In this document: positions 42,118-52,715 of the stretch, piece by piece
How positions within the stretch are numbered: position 1 is the stretch's first letter
Layout of the letters: every line of letters starts with the position of its first letter
NCBI GenBank assembly: GCA_930987725.1
Contig: CAKNKY010000011.1
Coordinates: forward strand, 1 to 56,345
DNA: 56,345 nucleotides
DNA from: an uncultured Anaeromassilibacillus sp.
GTDB lineage: Bacteria > Bacillota > Clostridia > Oscillospirales > Acutalibacteraceae
Direction: 5' to 3'
Program-made: the position numbers and the translations under genes
Notes under the pieces: model-generated
The model's database searches: none
Told to the model about the DNA's origin: nothing
What the model saw: the letters and a program-made list of their open reading frames with translations, nothing else

Positions 42118-42951
42118 ATGCCTATTACCAATTTCAAAGCGAATACGGCAGGCAGACGCAACATGTCCGTCACGGATTATTCCGAGCTGAGCAAGGTTGC
42201 CCCTGAAAAGAGCCTGCTGGCCCCGCTGACCCATAAATCCGGCCGCAACAGCTACGGCCGCATCACCGTCCGCCACCGCGGCGGCGGCAACCGCAGAAAG
42301 TACCGCATCATCGATTTCAAGCGCCAGAAGGCCGGCGTGAAGGCCACGGTGCAGACGATCGAATACGATCCGAACCGTTCCGCCTTCATCGCCCTCCTCC
42401 AGTATGAGGACGGCGAGAAGCGCTATATCATCGCTCCCTACGGCCTGAAGGTCGGCGACGTTGTCGTCTCCGGCGCGGATGCCGACATCAAGCCCGGCAA
42501 CGCGCTTCCGCTTTCCGCCATCCCGGTCGGCACGTTCATCCACAACGTGGAGCTCTACCCCGGTAAGGGCGCCCAGCTGGCCCGCGCGGCCGGCAACATG
42601 GCCCAGCTCATGGCCAAGGAAAACGGCCTGGCCCTGCTCAGACTGCCTTCCGGCGAGCTGCGCAACGTGAGCATGGACTGCATGGCCACCATCGGCCAGG
42701 TGAGCAACATCGACCACGAGAACGTGAAGATCGGCAAGGCCGGCCGCAAGCGCCACATGGGCTGGAGGCCGACCGTCCGCGGCTCCGTCATGAACCCTGT
42801 GGACCATCCGCACGGCGGCGGCGAGGGCAAGAGCCCCATCGGCCATCCTGGCCCGCTCACTCCGTGGGGCAAGCCGGCTCTTGGCTACAAGACCCGCGCT
42901 CACCACAACCGCTCCGATAAGTTTATCGTGAAGCGCAGAAACGGCAAATAA
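42118..42951 (+). CDS. rplB: Ribosomal protein L2
   Basis: Core 23S-binding protein of 277 residues needed for subunit joining. Motifs: [15 protein letters not shown], the [13 protein letters not shown] region, and the catalytic-centre end [17 protein letters not shown] with its conserved His. ATG 42118 follows GAGGAGAGTG. Confidence 0.97.
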   Translation: MPITNFKANTAGRRNMSVTDYSELSKVAPEKSLLAPLTHKSGRNSYGRITVRHRGGGNRRKYRIIDFKRQKAGVKATVQTIEYDPNRSAFIALLQYEDGEKRYIIAPYGLKVGDVVVSGADADIKPGNALPLSAIPVGTFIHNVELYPGKGAQLARAAGNMAQLMAKENGLALLRLPSGELRNVSMDCMATIGQVSNIDHENVKIGKAGRKRHMGWRPTVRGSVMNPVDHPHGGGEGKSPIGHPGPLTPWGKPALGYKTRAHHNRSDKFIVKRRNGK

Positions 42952-42977
42952 GGCGTGCGGAAAGGAGCTAGCAGATT

Positions 42978-43256
42978 ATGAGCAGAAGCTTGAAAAAGGG
43001 TCCTTATGTACAGCCTGTGCTGCTCAAGAGGATTCAGGAAATGAACGCGGCCGGCGAGAAGAAGATCGTCAAAACGTGGAGCAGAGCTTCCATGATTTTC
43101 CCGGATTTTGTCGGCCACACGATTGCGGTCCACGACGGCCGCAAGCATGTTCCGGTTTATATTACGGAGGACATGGTTGGCCACAAGCTGGGCGAATTCG
43201 CCCCCACCAGAACCTTCAAGGGCCATGCCGGCGCCAAGACGACCGGCACAAAGTAA
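42978..43256 (+). CDS. rpsS: Ribosomal protein S19
   Basis: Head protein of the small subunit, 92 residues, that forms a pair with S13. Reads [19 protein letters not shown] and [22 protein letters not shown], fully conserved. Confidence 0.97.
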   Translation: MSRSLKKGPYVQPVLLKRIQEMNAAGEKKIVKTWSRASMIFPDFVGHTIAVHDGRKHVPVYITEDMVGHKLGEFAPTRTFKGHAGAKTTGTK

Positions 43257-43277
43257 CGGCTGAAAGGAGTGTATAGC

Positions 43278-43613
43278 ATGGAAGCAAGGGCAGAGCTGAG
43301 ATACGCCCGTATTTCTCCCCGCAAAGTGTCCATCGTGCTGGACCTGATTCGCAATAAGCCTGCCGATCTCGCGATGGCTATCCTGAAGCACACGCCGAAG
43401 GCCGCCTGCGAATCCCTTGAAAAGCTGCTGAAATCGGCGATTGCTAACGCCGAGAACAATCACAATATGGATGTTTCCAAACTTTACGTCGCGGAATGCC
43501 ACGTATCCCAGGGTCCCACCCTCAAGCGCATTCGTCCCAGAGCACAGGGCCGCGCGTACCGCATCGAGAAGAAAACTTCCAACGTCACCCTGGTGCTCAA
43601 AGAGAAAGAATAA
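43278..43613 (+). CDS. rplV: Ribosomal protein L22
   Basis: Exit-tunnel protein of 111 residues with the beta-hairpin [20 protein letters not shown] complete; loss in this hairpin causes macrolide resistance in other species. ATG 43278 is chosen with AAAGGAG 8 bp upstream; GTG 43269 overlaps the SD. Confidence 0.96.
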   Translation: MEARAELRYARISPRKVSIVLDLIRNKPADLAMAILKHTPKAACESLEKLLKSAIANAENNHNMDVSKLYVAECHVSQGPTLKRIRPRAQGRAYRIEKKTSNVTLVLKEKE

Positions 43614-43629
43614 GCAGAGGAGGTAAACT

Positions 43630-44298
43630 ATGGGCCAGAAAGTGAATCCGCACGGTCTCCGTGTGGGCGTGATTAAAGACTGGGATTCCCGCTGGTTTGC
43701 GAAAAAGGCCGATTTCGGCGACACGCTTGTGGAGGATTACAAGCTCCGCAAGGTGCTGAAGAAGCAGCTCAAGGCTGCCGGCGTCCCGAAGATTGAAATT
43801 GAGCGCACCGCTTCCAAGGTTCGCATTCATATCCACTGCGCGAAGCCGGGCCTCGTCATCGGCAAGGGCGGCGCTGAAATCGAAAAGCTGCGCCTGCAGT
43901 GTGAGAAACTCCTTCAGAAGGACGTCGCCATCAATATTGTCGAGATCAAGAATCCCGACCTCAACGCCCAGCTCATCGCCGAGAACATCGCCGATCAGCT
44001 CGAGCGCCGTATTTCCTTCCGCCGCGCCATGAAGCAGTGCATCGGCCGCTCCATGAAGCTGGGCGCGAAGGGCATCAAGACTCAGGTTTCCGGCCGTCTG
44101 GGCGGCGCGGAAATCGCCCGTACCGAGCAGTATCATGACGGCACCATCCCGCTGCAGACGCTGCGTGCCGACATCGACTACGGCTTCGCCGAGGCTGCCA
44201 CCACTTACGGCCGCATCGGTGTGAAGGTATGGCTCTACAGGGGCGAGGTTCTCCGCCAGGCGAACAAGCAGCCCCGCAGGGAAGGAGGCAACCACTAA
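43630..44298 (+). CDS. rpsC: Ribosomal protein S3
   Basis: mRNA-entry protein with helicase role, 222 residues: KH domain ([20 protein letters not shown]) and C-terminal domain ([20 protein letters not shown]). Starts [27 protein letters not shown] overlap with rplP. Confidence 0.97.
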   Translation: MGQKVNPHGLRVGVIKDWDSRWFAKKADFGDTLVEDYKLRKVLKKQLKAAGVPKIEIERTASKVRIHIHCAKPGLVIGKGGAEIEKLRLQCEKLLQKDVAINIVEIKNPDLNAQLIAENIADQLERRISFRRAMKQCIGRSMKLGAKGIKTQVSGRLGGAEIARTEQYHDGTIPLQTLRADIDYGFAEAATTYGRIGVKVWLYRGEVLRQANKQPRREGGNH

Positions 44299-44723
44299 TG
44301 CTTTTGCCTAAGCGCGTTAAATACCGCAGAGTACACCGCGGCCGTTTGACCGGCAAGGCGTACCGCGGCAGCAAGGTCACGTACGGGGATTACGGCCTCC
44401 AGTCTCTGGAGCCGGCATGGATCACCTCCAATCAGATTGAGGCGGCCCGTGTTGCCATGACCCGTTACTGCAAGAGATTCGGCCAGGTCTGGATCAAGAT
44501 TTTCCCCGACAAGCCCATCACCGAGAAGCCGGCTGAAACCCGAATGGGTTCCGGTAAAGGCTCCCCCGAATACTGGGTGGCCGTTGTGAAGCCCGGCCGC
44601 GTGATGTTTGAAATCGGCGGCGTTTCCGAGGAGATGGCCCGCGAGGCCCTGCGCCTGGCCGCTCACAAGCTGCCTGTGAAGTGCAAGATTGTAACGAAGG
44701 AAGAAACGGGGGTTGAGCAGTAA
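44298..44723 (+). CDS. rplP: Ribosomal protein L16
   Basis: Binds near the A-site tRNA elbow, 141 residues. [15 protein letters not shown] opens the protein; the arginine-rich loop [19 protein letters not shown] follows. The reading frame extends upstream but AAGGAGG sits before ATG 44298, and the family start matches. Confidence 0.96.
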   Translation: MLLPKRVKYRRVHRGRLTGKAYRGSKVTYGDYGLQSLEPAWITSNQIEAARVAMTRYCKRFGQVWIKIFPDKPITEKPAETRMGSGKGSPEYWVAVVKPGRVMFEIGGVSEEMAREALRLAAHKLPVKCKIVTKEETGVEQ

Positions 44724-44929
44724 TGAAGGCCTCAGAAGTCAGGGAATTGACCACCGCGGAGCTCGAAACCAAGCTGAAGGACCTCAAGGCCGAGCTTTTC
44801 AATCTGCGTTTCCAGCTTGCGATTAACCAGCTCGATAACCCGATGCGTATTTCCGCCGTGAAGAAGGACATCGCCCGCGTGAAGACCGTTCTGCGCGCGA
44901 ACGAGCTGAAAGACGGCGCGAACGCGTAA
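44723..44929 (+). CDS. rpmC: Ribosomal protein L29
   Basis: Small two-helix protein at the tunnel exit, 68 residues ([34 protein letters not shown]). The ATG overlaps the rplP stop by one base (TAATG). Confidence 0.96.
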   Translation: MKASEVRELTTAELETKLKDLKAELFNLRFQLAINQLDNPMRISAVKKDIARVKTVLRANELKDGANA

Positions 44930-44947
44930 CGGAAGGAGGGGTAAGCT

Positions 44948-45205
44948 GTGAGCGAGAGAAACATGAGAAAAACGGCTGTCGGCAGGGTCGTCAGCAACAA
45001 GATGGACAAGACGATTGTCGTCGCCATTGAAGACAGCGTCAAGCATCCGCTTTATAAAAAGATTATCAAACGTACCGTTAAGCTGAAGGCACACGATGAG
45101 AAGAACGAATGCACAATCGGTGACCGCGTGCGTGTGATGGAGACCCGCCCCCTTTCCAAGGAGAAGAGATGGCGTCTCGTCGAAGTGATCGAGAAGGCGA
45201 AATAA
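44948..45205 (+). CDS. rpsQ: Ribosomal protein S17
   Basis: OB-fold 16S-binding protein of 85 residues. [19 protein letters not shown] and the late [19 protein letters not shown] are typical. GTG start at 44948, 18 bp after rpmC, with GGAAGGAGG. Confidence 0.96.
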   Translation: MSERNMRKTAVGRVVSNKMDKTIVVAIEDSVKHPLYKKIIKRTVKLKAHDEKNECTIGDRVRVMETRPLSKEKRWRLVEVIEKAK

Positions 45206-45250
45206 CCGATTGGGTTGTTTTGCAATCCAGCAAGTTAGGAGGAACGCACT

Positions 45251-45619
45251 GTGATTCAACAGCAGACCTACCTTAAGGTTGCCGATAACACCGGCGCGAA
45301 GGAGCTTATGTGCATCCGCGTTCTCGGCGGTACCGGCAGAAGGTATGCCAATATCGGCGACGTGGTGGTTGCTTCCGTTAAGAAAGCGGCCCCCGGCGGC
45401 CAGGTGAAGAAGGGCGACGTCGTGAAGGCGGTTATTGTCCGCACGGCTTCCGCCATCCGCCGCGACGACGGAACCTACATCCGTTTTGATGAGAACGCCG
45501 CCGTCATTATCAGAGAAGATAAGAACCCGAGGGGCACCCGTATCTTTGGGCCTGTCGCCAGAGAGCTGCGCGACAAGGATTACCTGAAGATCCTCAGCCT
45601 GGCCCCCGAAGTGCTTTGA
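45251..45619 (+). CDS. rplN: Ribosomal protein L14
   Basis: Subunit-interface protein of 122 residues, target of the silencing factor Rsf[21 protein letters not shown] and the end [19 protein letters not shown] are typical. GTG 45251 start with AGGAGG upstream. Confidence 0.97.
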   Translation: MIQQQTYLKVADNTGAKELMCIRVLGGTGRRYANIGDVVVASVKKAAPGGQVKKGDVVKAVIVRTASAIRRDDGTYIRFDENAAVIIREDKNPRGTRIFGPVARELRDKDYLKILSLAPEVL

Positions 45620-45637
45620 TGGGAGGTGCTCACTCTG

Positions 45638-45979
45638 ATGAATAAAAAAGTTCATGTGAAAACCGGTGACACCGTCGTCATTATGAGCGGCCGCGACCGC
45701 GGCAAGCAGGGCAAGGTGCTGGCCGTCAGCCCCGAGGAGGGCAAGGTCATCATCGAAGGCCGCAACATGGTCACGAAGCACGTCAAGCCCCGCCGCATGG
45801 GCGAGCAGGGCGGCATCGTGAAGGCAGAAGGCGCCCTGTATGCCAGCAAGGTGCAGGTGCTCTGCCCGCACTGCAACAAGCCGACCCGCGTGGCGCACAA
45901 GGTGCACTATGAAGAGGTCAACGGCCAGCAGAAGCGCGTTTCCGAGCGCATCTGCGCGAAGTGCAAGGAAGCGCTGTAA
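45638..45979 (+). CDS. rplX: Ribosomal protein L24
   Basis: KOW-domain assembly protein of 113 residues ([20 protein letters not shown]). The C-terminus has a CPHC...CAKC zinc-ribbon-like set, as in many Clostridia. ATG 45638 is chosen over the upstream in-frame codon because residue 1 then matches the family and GGGAGG sits 11 bp upstream. Confidence 0.95.
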   Translation: MNKKVHVKTGDTVVIMSGRDRGKQGKVLAVSPEEGKVIIEGRNMVTKHVKPRRMGEQGGIVKAEGALYASKVQVLCPHCNKPTRVAHKVHYEEVNGQQKRVSERICAKCKEAL

Positions 45980-45990
45980 GGAGGGAGAAC

Positions 45991-46530
45991 ATGGCCAGAC
46001 TGAAAGATTATTACAAGGCGGACGTCGCGCCCGCCCTCATGAAGAAATTCTCTTACAAGAGCGTCATGCAGATCCCGAAGCTCGATAAGATCGTCATCAA
46101 CGTGGGCGCCGGCGAGGCCAAGGAGAACCCGAAGGCCATCGACGCCATCGTGTCCGATCTCATGAAGATCACGGGCCAGCACCCGATGATCTGCAAGGCG
46201 AAGAAGAGCGTCGCGAACTTCAAGGTCCGCGAAGGCATGAACATTGGCGTGAAGGTGACGCTGCGCGGCGACAGAATGTATGAATTCATGGATCGCCTCT
46301 TCAACGTAGCCCTCCCCCGCGTAAGAGACTTCCGCGGAATCAACCCGAACTCCTTTGACGGCCGTGGCAACTACAACATGGGCATCAAGGAGCAGCTGAT
46401 TTTCCCGGAGATCGACTACGACAAGATCGACAAGGTGCGCGGCATGGACATCTGCTTTGTCACGACCGCCGCGACCGACGAGGAGTCCCGCGAGCTTCTC
46501 ACGCTCATGGGCGCTCCCTTTGCGAAATAA
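45991..46530 (+). CDS. rplE: Ribosomal protein L5
   Basis: Binds 5S rRNA and contacts P-site tRNA, 179 residues. [19 protein letters not shown] and [18 protein letters not shown] are typical. ATG 45991 follows AAGGAGGGAG. Confidence 0.97.
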   Translation: MARLKDYYKADVAPALMKKFSYKSVMQIPKLDKIVINVGAGEAKENPKAIDAIVSDLMKITGQHPMICKAKKSVANFKVREGMNIGVKVTLRGDRMYEFMDRLFNVALPRVRDFRGINPNSFDGRGNYNMGIKEQLIFPEIDYDKIDKVRGMDICFVTTAATDEESRELLTLMGAPFAK

Positions 46531-46542
46531 GGAGGGACTATT

Positions 46543-46728
46543 GTGGCCAAAACTTCTATGAAAATCAAGCAGCAGAGACCTGCGAAGTTCTCTACCCGCT
46601 CTTACAACCGCTGCAAGATCTGCGGCCGGCCGCACGCTTATCTTCGCAAGTTTGGGATTTGCCGTATTTGCTTCCGCGAGCTCGCCTACAAGGGCGAAAT
46701 CCCGGGCGTGAAAAAGGCCAGTTGGTAA
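46543..46728 (+). CDS. rpsZ: Ribosomal protein S14, zinc type
   Basis: Short 61-residue S14 with CKIC and CRIC zinc ligands, as in Gram-positive and thermophilic bacteria; the long zinc-free paralogue used under zinc limitation is not in this window. GTG start at 46543. Confidence 0.96.
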   Translation: MAKTSMKIKQQRPAKFSTRSYNRCKICGRPHAYLRKFGICRICFRELAYKGEIPGVKKASW

Positions 46729-46740
46729 GGAGGTAACGGC

Positions 46741-47139
46741 ATGCAGATTACAGATACCATCGCCGATTTGCTCACCCGCATCCGCAATGCGAGCGCCGCT
46801 AAGCATGAATCGGTTGAGATCCCCGCTTCCAACATGAAGAAGGCCATCTGCCAGATTCTGATGGACGAGGGCTATATCCGCAGCTTCACCGTCACCGAGG
46901 ACGGCAAGCAGGGCATCATCAAGGTAGTGCTCAAGTACGGCGAGGGCAAGACCCCCGTCATCCAGGGCCTGCGCAAGGTGAGCAAGCCCGGCCTGCGCAT
47001 TTATTCCGGCGCGGCCGAACTGCCGAAGGTCATGAAGGGCCTCGGCATCGCCATCATTTCCACCAGCCGCGGCGTCATGACGGACCGCGAGGCCCGCAAG
47101 CAGAACCTCGGCGGCGAAGTTCTGGCGTTCATTTGGTAA
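46741..47139 (+). CDS. rpsH: Ribosomal protein S8
   Basis: Central-domain 16S binder of 132 residues; repressor of the spc operon in E. coli. [20 protein letters not shown] and [20 protein letters not shown] are conserved. Confidence 0.97.
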   Translation: MQITDTIADLLTRIRNASAAKHESVEIPASNMKKAICQILMDEGYIRSFTVTEDGKQGIIKVVLKYGEGKTPVIQGLRKVSKPGLRIYSGAAELPKVMKGLGIAIISTSRGVMTDREARKQNLGGEVLAFIW

Positions 47140-47155
47140 GCAAGGGGGTGCAGAC

Positions 47156-47704
47156 ATGTCTCGAATTGGAAGAAAACCCATAAATATTCCCGCTGGCGTG
47201 ACCGTTACGGCGGACGCCAACGTTGTCACGGTGAAGGGGCCCAAGGGCACGCTGACCCAGTCCTTCCACCCGAACATGACGATCTCGGTTGAGGGCAACG
47301 AAATCCTCGTTACCCGCCCGAACGACGACAAGGAAAACCGCTCTCTGCACGGCCTGACCCGCACGCTCGTCCACAACATGGTGGTCGGCGTGACGGAAGG
47401 CTTCAAGAAGGAGCTCGACGTCAACGGCGTCGGCTACCGTGTGCAGATGCAGGGCAAGAACCTGGTTATGAACCTGGGCTATTCGCATCAGGTCATTGTG
47501 CCGTCCATCGACGGCATCACCATCGAATGCCCGACGCCGAACAAGATTGTGATCTCCGGCGCCGACAAGCAGGCCGTTGGCCAGTTTGCCGCGGAAGTGC
47601 GCGAGAAGCGTCCGCCTGAGCCGTATAAGGGCAAGGGCATCCGCTACACCGGCGAGTTTGTCCGTCATAAGGAAGGCAAGGCCGGCAAGGGCGCTAAGAA
47701 GTAA
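47156..47704 (+). CDS. rplF: Ribosomal protein L6
   Basis: GTPase-centre protein of 182 residues with two alike domains. [16 protein letters not shown] opens it; the end has [16 protein letters not shown]. Preceded by AAGGGGGTG. Confidence 0.97.
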   Translation: MSRIGRKPINIPAGVTVTADANVVTVKGPKGTLTQSFHPNMTISVEGNEILVTRPNDDKENRSLHGLTRTLVHNMVVGVTEGFKKELDVNGVGYRVQMQGKNLVMNLGYSHQVIVPSIDGITIECPTPNKIVISGADKQAVGQFAAEVREKRPPEPYKGKGIRYTGEFVRHKEGKAGKGAKK

Positions 47705-47721
47705 GGAGGCGTGAAGAACAA

Positions 47722-48081
47722 ATGGTGAACAAGCCTGATACCAATAAAGCCAGACTGAACCGCCACCGCCGCGTGCGCGGCAAGATTTCCGGCACGGCTG
47801 AGTGCCCGCGCCTGAATGTGTTCCGTTCCAGCAAAAACATCTATGCCCAGATCATTGACGACGTCAAGGGTGTGACCCTGGCGGCGGCTTCCTCGCTGGA
47901 CAAGGAGTTTTCCGGCAACGGCGGCAACAAAGAGGCCGCCCGCAAGGTTGGCGAGATGATCGCCAAGCGCGCTGCCGAAAAGGGCATTGAGCAGGTCGTT
48001 TTTGACCGCGGCGGCTATATTTTCCACGGCCGCGTCAAAGAACTGGCCGATGGCGCCCGTGAGGGCGGCCTCAAGTTCTAA
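47722..48081 (+). CDS. rplR: Ribosomal protein L18
   Basis: 5S-rRNA protein of 119 residues; [18 protein letters not shown] and [20 protein letters not shown] are conserved. ATG 47722 follows AAGGAGG. Confidence 0.97.
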   Translation: MVNKPDTNKARLNRHRRVRGKISGTAECPRLNVFRSSKNIYAQIIDDVKGVTLAAASSLDKEFSGNGGNKEAARKVGEMIAKRAAEKGIEQVVFDRGGYIFHGRVKELADGAREGGLKF

Positions 48082-48100
48082 ATCAAGGAGGGAATACATT

Positions 48101-48607
48101 TTGGCTAGATTTGATGCACCCCGTTCCCAGCAGGACGAGATGAAGGAGCATGTGGTTGCAATCAACCGCGTGTCCAAGACCGTGAAAGGCGGCCGTATCT
48201 TCAAGTTTGCCGCTCTTGTCGTCGTTGGTGACGGCAACGGCACCGTGGGCTTCGGCATCGGCAAGGCCGGCGAAGTTCCGGACGCCATCCGCAAGGGCAT
48301 TGAAGACGCGAAGAAGAACCTCATTAAGATCGCGCTGCGCGGCACCACCATCCCGCATGAGATCATCGGCGAGTTCGGCGCAGGCCGCGTGCTGATGAAG
48401 CCCGCCGCCCCCGGCACCGGCGTGATCGCCGGCGGCCCGGTGCGTGCCGTTGTGGAAGCCGCCGGCATCCGCGACATCCGCACCAAGGCCCTGCGTTCCA
48501 ACAACCCCTGCAACGTCGTGCGCGCCACGCTGGCCGGCATGGCCAAGCTGCGCAACGCGGAAGAGGTTGCTGCCATCCGCGGCAAGAACGTGAAAGAGAT
48601 TCTGTAA
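48101..48607 (+). CDS. rpsE: Ribosomal protein S5
   Basis: Fidelity protein of 168 residues at the mRNA entry. [20 protein letters not shown] carries the usual spectinomycin loop; [19 protein letters not shown] is the C-terminal domain. The TTG start at 48101 has CAAGGAGGG upstream; earlier in-frame starts lie inside rplR. Confidence 0.96.
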   Translation: MARFDAPRSQQDEMKEHVVAINRVSKTVKGGRIFKFAALVVVGDGNGTVGFGIGKAGEVPDAIRKGIEDAKKNLIKIALRGTTIPHEIIGEFGAGRVLMKPAAPGTGVIAGGPVRAVVEAAGIRDIRTKALRSNNPCNVVRATLAGMAKLRNAEEVAAIRGKNVKEIL

Positions 48608-48624
48608 GAGGGAGGGCGTAAGGC

Positions 48625-48804
48625 ATGGAACAGTTGACCATTAAGCTGGTAAAGAGCCTCATCGGCTCGAAGGAAAGCCAGATTGCAACCGCCCACGCCC
48701 TCGGCCTGCGCAAGATCGGCGACGTTGTGACGCAGCCCGACAACGTGCAGACCAGAGGCAAGGTGGCCAAGATTATCCACCTCATCGAAGTCAACAACGC
48801 GTGA
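48625..48804 (+). CDS. rpmD: Ribosomal protein L30
   Basis: Short 59-residue protein, normal for the family, which makes it easy to miss. It starts [20 protein letters not shown] and ends [11 protein letters not shown] 48625 is 17 bp after rpsE with GAGGGAGGG upstream. The protein lies in its usual place between S5 and L15. Confidence 0.95.
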   Translation: MEQLTIKLVKSLIGSKESQIATAHALGLRKIGDVVTQPDNVQTRGKVAKIIHLIEVNNA

Positions 48805-48824
48805 ATAAGGAGGTGCGAACACCA

Positions 48825-49265
48825 ATGAAGTTGCATGAGCTGACTGCGGCTCCCGGTTCCGTTCGGGAGCGCAAGAGAATCGGCAGAGGCCAGGGCTCCG
48901 GCCAGGGCAAGACGGCCGGCATGGGCCACAAGGGCCAGAAGGCCAGAGCCGGCCGCGGCATGCGCCCCGGATTTGAAGGCGGCCAGATGCCGCTGCAGAG
49001 AAGACTCCCGAAGAGAGGCTTCCACAACATTTTTGCCAAGACCATTGTGGCCGTCAACGTCGGCGCGCTGAACTGTTTTGAGGACGGCGCCGTCGTGGAC
49101 ACCCAGGCTCTCATCGATGCCGGCCTCGTGAAGGTTTGCTGTGACGGGGTGAAAATCCTCGCAAACGGCAGCCTTGAGAAGAAGCTGACGGTGAAGGTGA
49201 ATGCCTATTCCGAATCTGCCAAGCAGAAGATCGAGGCCGCAGGTGGGAAGGCAGAGGTGATCTGA
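48825..49265 (+). CDS. rplO: Ribosomal protein L15
   Basis: Late-assembly protein of 146 residues. [20 protein letters not shown], then the glycine/lysine-rich arm ([19 protein letters not shown]). ATG 48825 has AAGGAGG upstream; the frame to 48801 would overlap rpmD. Confidence 0.96.
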   Translation: MKLHELTAAPGSVRERKRIGRGQGSGQGKTAGMGHKGQKARAGRGMRPGFEGGQMPLQRRLPKRGFHNIFAKTIVAVNVGALNCFEDGAVVDTQALIDAGLVKVCCDGVKILANGSLEKKLTVKVNAYSESAKQKIEAAGGKAEVI

Positions 49266-49266
49266 A

Positions 49267-50616
49267 TTGTTCAAAACAATTAGGAACGCCTGGAGCATCC
49301 CTGATTTGCGGCGCAAGATCCTCTTCACCCTTTTGATTGTCATCGTGTTCCGGCTCGGCGCCGTCATCCCGGTGCCTTTCCTGAACACCGGCGCCCTCGA
49401 GGCGCTCATGAGCTCCGTGCGGGAAAACGGCTCGGCGCTGAGCTACCTCGACATGCTGACCGGCGGCGCGTTCTCGAACGCCACGCTGTTCGCCATGGGC
49501 GTCAGCCCCTATATCAACAGCTCCATCATCATGCAGCTGCTGACCGTTGCCATTCCGCCGCTTGAGCGCATGGCGAAGGAAGGGGAGGAGGGCCGCAAGC
49601 GCATTGCGACCATCACCCGTTACGTCACCGTTCTGCTGGGCTTGATCCAGGGCACGGCTTACTATTTCTATCTGCGCAACACCACGGTTGTCATGGAAGA
49701 CGGCACGAGACAGACCATCGCCATGTATACCGGCGGTTGGGAGCAGGTGTTCACCGCCGTCATCATCATCATGGTTTTCACCGCCGGCACGGCGCTCATG
49801 ATGTGGCTCGGCGAGCAGATCAACGACAAGGGCGTGGGCAACGGCATCTCCATTCTGCTGTTCGCGGGCATTGTTTCCCGCCTGCCCACCACGATCAACA
49901 CCCTGGGCGCGTATTTCAACCAGGCCATGATCGATTCCTCGAGCTCCGGCCAGTACTTCGTGTTTGTCCCGCTGTTCGTCGTATTGTTCCTCGCGGTCAT
50001 CTGGGTCATTGTTTTCATGAACAATTCCGAGCGCCGCATCCCGGTGCAGTACGCCAAGCGCGTGGTGGGACGCAAGATGTACGGCGGCCAGAGCACGCAT
50101 ATCCCGGTGAAGGTGGCCATGAGCGGCGTCATGCCGATCATCTTCGCCTCCTCCATCCTCTCGATCCCCAGCACGATCGAGATGTTCCTGGGCGAACGTG
50201 CGCAGGAAGGCTTCTGGGGCAGCTTCTTCAACGCGCTGTCCCCGCAGGGGTGGGTTTACGGCATCCTGTATTTCCTGCTCATCATCATGTTCGCCTATTT
50301 CTATCTGGCTATTCAGTACAACCCGATTGAGATGGCCAATAACCTCCGTCAGAACAACGGCACGATCCCGGGCATCCGCCCCGGCAAGCCGACTTCCGAC
50401 TTCATTTCCAAGATTCTTTCCAAAATCACGTTGATCGGGGCGCTGTTCCTCGCGGTCATCGCGCTCCTGCCCATCATTTATTCCAATGTGACGGCCATGT
50501 ACGGCCTTTCCTTCGGCGGTACGTCCATTCTGATCATGGTTGGTGTCGCGCTTGACACCGTAAGGCAGTTGGAATCCCAGATGATGATGCGTCATTATAA
50601 GGGATTCCTGGATTAA
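49267..50616 (+). CDS. secY: Preprotein translocase channel SecY
   Basis: Ten-helix protein-conducting channel of 449 residues. N-terminal RNAWSIPDLRRKILFTLLIV, the plug region after GSALSYLDMLTGGAFSNATL, and the cytoplasmic loop RRIPVQYAKRVVGRKMYGG that meets the ribosome and SecA. TTG start at 49267, one base after the rplO stop. Confidence 0.97.
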   Translation: MFKTIRNAWSIPDLRRKILFTLLIVIVFRLGAVIPVPFLNTGALEALMSSVRENGSALSYLDMLTGGAFSNATLFAMGVSPYINSSIIMQLLTVAIPPLERMAKEGEEGRKRIATITRYVTVLLGLIQGTAYYFYLRNTTVVMEDGTRQTIAMYTGGWEQVFTAVIIIMVFTAGTALMMWLGEQINDKGVGNGISILLFAGIVSRLPTTINTLGAYFNQAMIDSSSSGQYFVFVPLFVVLFLAVIWVIVFMNNSERRIPVQYAKRVVGRKMYGGQSTHIPVKVAMSGVMPIIFASSILSIPSTIEMFLGERAQEGFWGSFFNALSPQGWVYGILYFLLIIMFAYFYLAIQYNPIEMANNLRQNNGTIPGIRPGKPTSDFISKILSKITLIGALFLAVIALLPIIYSNVTAMYGLSFGGTSILIMVGVALDTVRQLESQMMMRHYKGFLD

Positions 50617-50628
50617 GGAGGAACCGGT

Positions 50629-51261
50629 ATGAATTTGATTCTTCTCGGAGCGCCTGGCGCCGGCAAAGGCACCCAGGCAGAGGTTATCTGTGAACATCTC
50701 CATATTCCCGCCGTTTCGACGGGCAATATGATCCGCGAAGCGCTGAAGAACGGCACGGAGATGGGCCTGCGCGCGAAGTCCTATATGGAAGAGGGCAAGC
50801 TGGTGCCCGATGAGGTTGTCATCGGCATCATCAAGGACCGCCTGCAGCAGGACGACTGCAAGGGCGGCTTCATCCTCGACGGTTTCCCGCGCACCATTCC
50901 CCAGGCCGAGGCTCTGGACAAGATGGGCATTGTCATCGACAAGGTCATTGACATTGAGGTTCCCGATGAAAAGATCGTGGAGCGCATGTCCGGACGCCGC
51001 GTCTGCGAGAGCTGCGGCGCGTCTTACCACCTGCTTTACAAGAAGCCGGAAAAGGAAGGCGTGTGCGGCAAGTGCGGAGGCGCCCTCGTTCAGCGCAAGG
51101 ATGACCACCCGGATACGGTCAAGGAACGCCTGAAGGTCTACCACGAGCAGACCGAGCCCCTGAAGGCTTACTATGAGAAGCAGGGCAAGCTCGCGATTGT
51201 GGAAGGCCAGGAGGATGTGGCGGACACATCCCGTCTGACGCTGGAAGCGTTGAAGGCGTAA
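50629..51261 (+). CDS. adk: Adenylate kinase
   Basis: Makes two ADP from ATP and AMP. 210 residues with P-loop GAPGAGKGTQ at 7-16, AMP-site ILDGFPRT, and a long lid with the zinc set CESCGASYH...CGKCGG typical of Gram-positive enzymes. ATG 50629 has AAGGAGGAA upstream. Confidence 0.97.
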   Translation: MNLILLGAPGAGKGTQAEVICEHLHIPAVSTGNMIREALKNGTEMGLRAKSYMEEGKLVPDEVVIGIIKDRLQQDDCKGGFILDGFPRTIPQAEALDKMGIVIDKVIDIEVPDEKIVERMSGRRVCESCGASYHLLYKKPEKEGVCGKCGGALVQRKDDHPDTVKERLKVYHEQTEPLKAYYEKQGKLAIVEGQEDVADTSRLTLEALKA

Positions 51262-51263
51262 CC

Positions 51264-52016
51264 ATGATAGTGCTCAAAACCAGCCGCGAGCTGGCCGCCA
51301 TGAGGGCGGCGGGCAGGATTTCTTCCAGAGCACTTCGCTTGGCGGGGCAGGCGGTTGAGCCCGGTGTTTCCACCTGGGAGATCGACCGCATGGTGCGCCA
51401 TTTCATCGAGGAGCAGGGCGCCACGCCCACCTTCCTCGGCTATGGCGGGTTCCCCGCAAGCAGCTGTATTTCCGTGAACAACGTGGTGATCCATGGCATA
51501 CCGGGAAAAGACATTCTCCTCAAGCACGGCGACATTGTCAGCATTGACATCGGCGCCACCTATGAAGGCTTTGTGGGAGACAACGCCTGGACCTTCCCGT
51601 GCGGAGACGTTTCCGCCGAGGCGCAGGCGCTGATGGACGCAACGCGCGAAGCCCTGTTCGAGGGCATTGCCGCCGCGAAGCCGGGCAACCGGATTGGCGA
51701 TGTCGGCAGCGCGGTGCAGCGGTATGTCGAAGCTCGCGGCTACTCAGTGGTACGGCAGTTTGTCGGCCACGGAGTAGGCGCGAAGATGCATGAAGACCCT
51801 GCGGTTCCCAATTTCGGCACGCCGGGAAGAGGCGTGCGCCTGCTGCCGGGCATGACGATCGCGATTGAACCGATGATCAACGCGGGCGTCAAGGAGGTCC
51901 GCACCCTGAAAGACGGGTGGACCACCGTCACGGCAGACGGCAAGCTCTCCGCTCACTTTGAACATTCCGTGGCCATCACCCCGGACGGCCCCGTCATTCT
52001 GACGCTGCCGGACTGA
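51264..52016 (+). CDS. map: Methionine aminopeptidase, type I
   Basis: Removes N-terminal Met from new proteins. 250 residues; metal ligands are seen in VSIDIGATYEGFVGDNAW (two Asp), GHGVGAKMHEDP (His), IAIEPMIN (Glu) and AHFEHSVAIT (Glu). It starts 2 bp after adk, so it is probably coupled. No N-terminal zinc-finger extension. Confidence 0.97.
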   Translation: MIVLKTSRELAAMRAAGRISSRALRLAGQAVEPGVSTWEIDRMVRHFIEEQGATPTFLGYGGFPASSCISVNNVVIHGIPGKDILLKHGDIVSIDIGATYEGFVGDNAWTFPCGDVSAEAQALMDATREALFEGIAAAKPGNRIGDVGSAVQRYVEARGYSVVRQFVGHGVGAKMHEDPAVPNFGTPGRGVRLLPGMTIAIEPMINAGVKEVRTLKDGWTTVTADGKLSAHFEHSVAITPDGPVILTLPD

Positions 52017-52024
52017 GGCGCCCT

Positions 52025-52288
52025 ATGGAATGGGTGAGAGGGCTGGTAGTCCGCGCGGCTGCCGGCCGCGACAGGGGCGGGTTTTTCACCGTGCTTGGCG
52101 CGGAAGGCAATTTTGCCCTGATCTGCGACGGCAAACGCCGCAGCCTTTCAAGGCCGAAGCGCAAGAACAGGAAGCATCTGTTCCCCACCGCAGCCGTGCT
52201 GGACGAAGCTTCATTGCAGACAGACCGTGAGATTCGGAAGGCCCTTTCCGCCCTGGGCGCGGGCCGTTCCAATGAAGGAGGCTTTTGA
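52025..52288 (+). CDS. KOW-domain RNA-binding protein (L14e/L6e/L27e-like)
   Basis: Small 87-residue basic protein of unknown role that many Firmicutes keep between map and inf[21 protein letters not shown] is the KOW-type strand, and [20 protein letters not shown] is a basic loop. ATG 52025 follows the map stop by 8 bp; the SD is weak. It may help ribosome or transcript assembly, judged only by position and fold. Confidence 0.8.
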   Translation: MEWVRGLVVRAAAGRDRGGFFTVLGAEGNFALICDGKRRSLSRPKRKNRKHLFPTAAVLDEASLQTDREIRKALSALGAGRSNEGGF

Positions 52289-52289
52289 A

Positions 52290-52508
52290 ATGTCGAAACA
52301 GGACGTGATTGAGACCGAAGGGACCGTTGTGGAGGCCCTGCCGAACGCCATGTTCAAGGTAGAGCTTCCGAACAAGCACCAGGTGCTGGCCCACATTTCG
52401 GGCAAGCTGCGGATGAACTTCATCCGCATTCTGCCCGGCGACAAGGTGACGATTGAGCTTTCTCCTTACGATCTCACCCGCGGCCGCATCACCTGGCGTT
52501 CCAAATAA
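52290..52508 (+). CDS. infA: Translation initiation factor IF-1
   Basis: 72-residue OB-fold factor that binds the ribosomal A site. [21 protein letters not shown] and [16 protein letters not shown] are conserved. The start ATG 52290 has AAGGAGG upstream, and the first residues match the family. Confidence 0.96.
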   Translation: MSKQDVIETEGTVVEALPNAMFKVELPNKHQVLAHISGKLRMNFIRILPGDKVTIELSPYDLTRGRITWRSK

Positions 52509-52569
52509 GATCCGCCTTTGGCCGGGGAGCCGGCCGGCTGACAATACCGCTCCAAAGGAGGGCGCAGAA

Positions 52570-52683
52570 ATGAAAGTAAGACCTTCTGTGAAGAAAATTT
52601 GCGAGAAGTGCAAAATCATCAAGCGCAAGGGGAAGATCATGGTCATTTGTGAGAACCCCAAGCACAAGCAGCGCCAGGGCTAA
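52570..52683 (+). CDS. rpmJ: Ribosomal protein L36
   Basis: 37-residue zinc protein, the smallest gene of the cluster. Ligands C11, C14, C27 and H32 (CEKC, ICENPKH) are all present. ATG 52570 has AAAGGAGG upstream. Confidence 0.95.
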   Translation: MKVRPSVKKICEKCKIIKRKGKIMVICENPKHKQRQG

Positions 52684-52715
52684 GGCGCAACACAGCATTT
52701 GGAGGTGCAACCAGA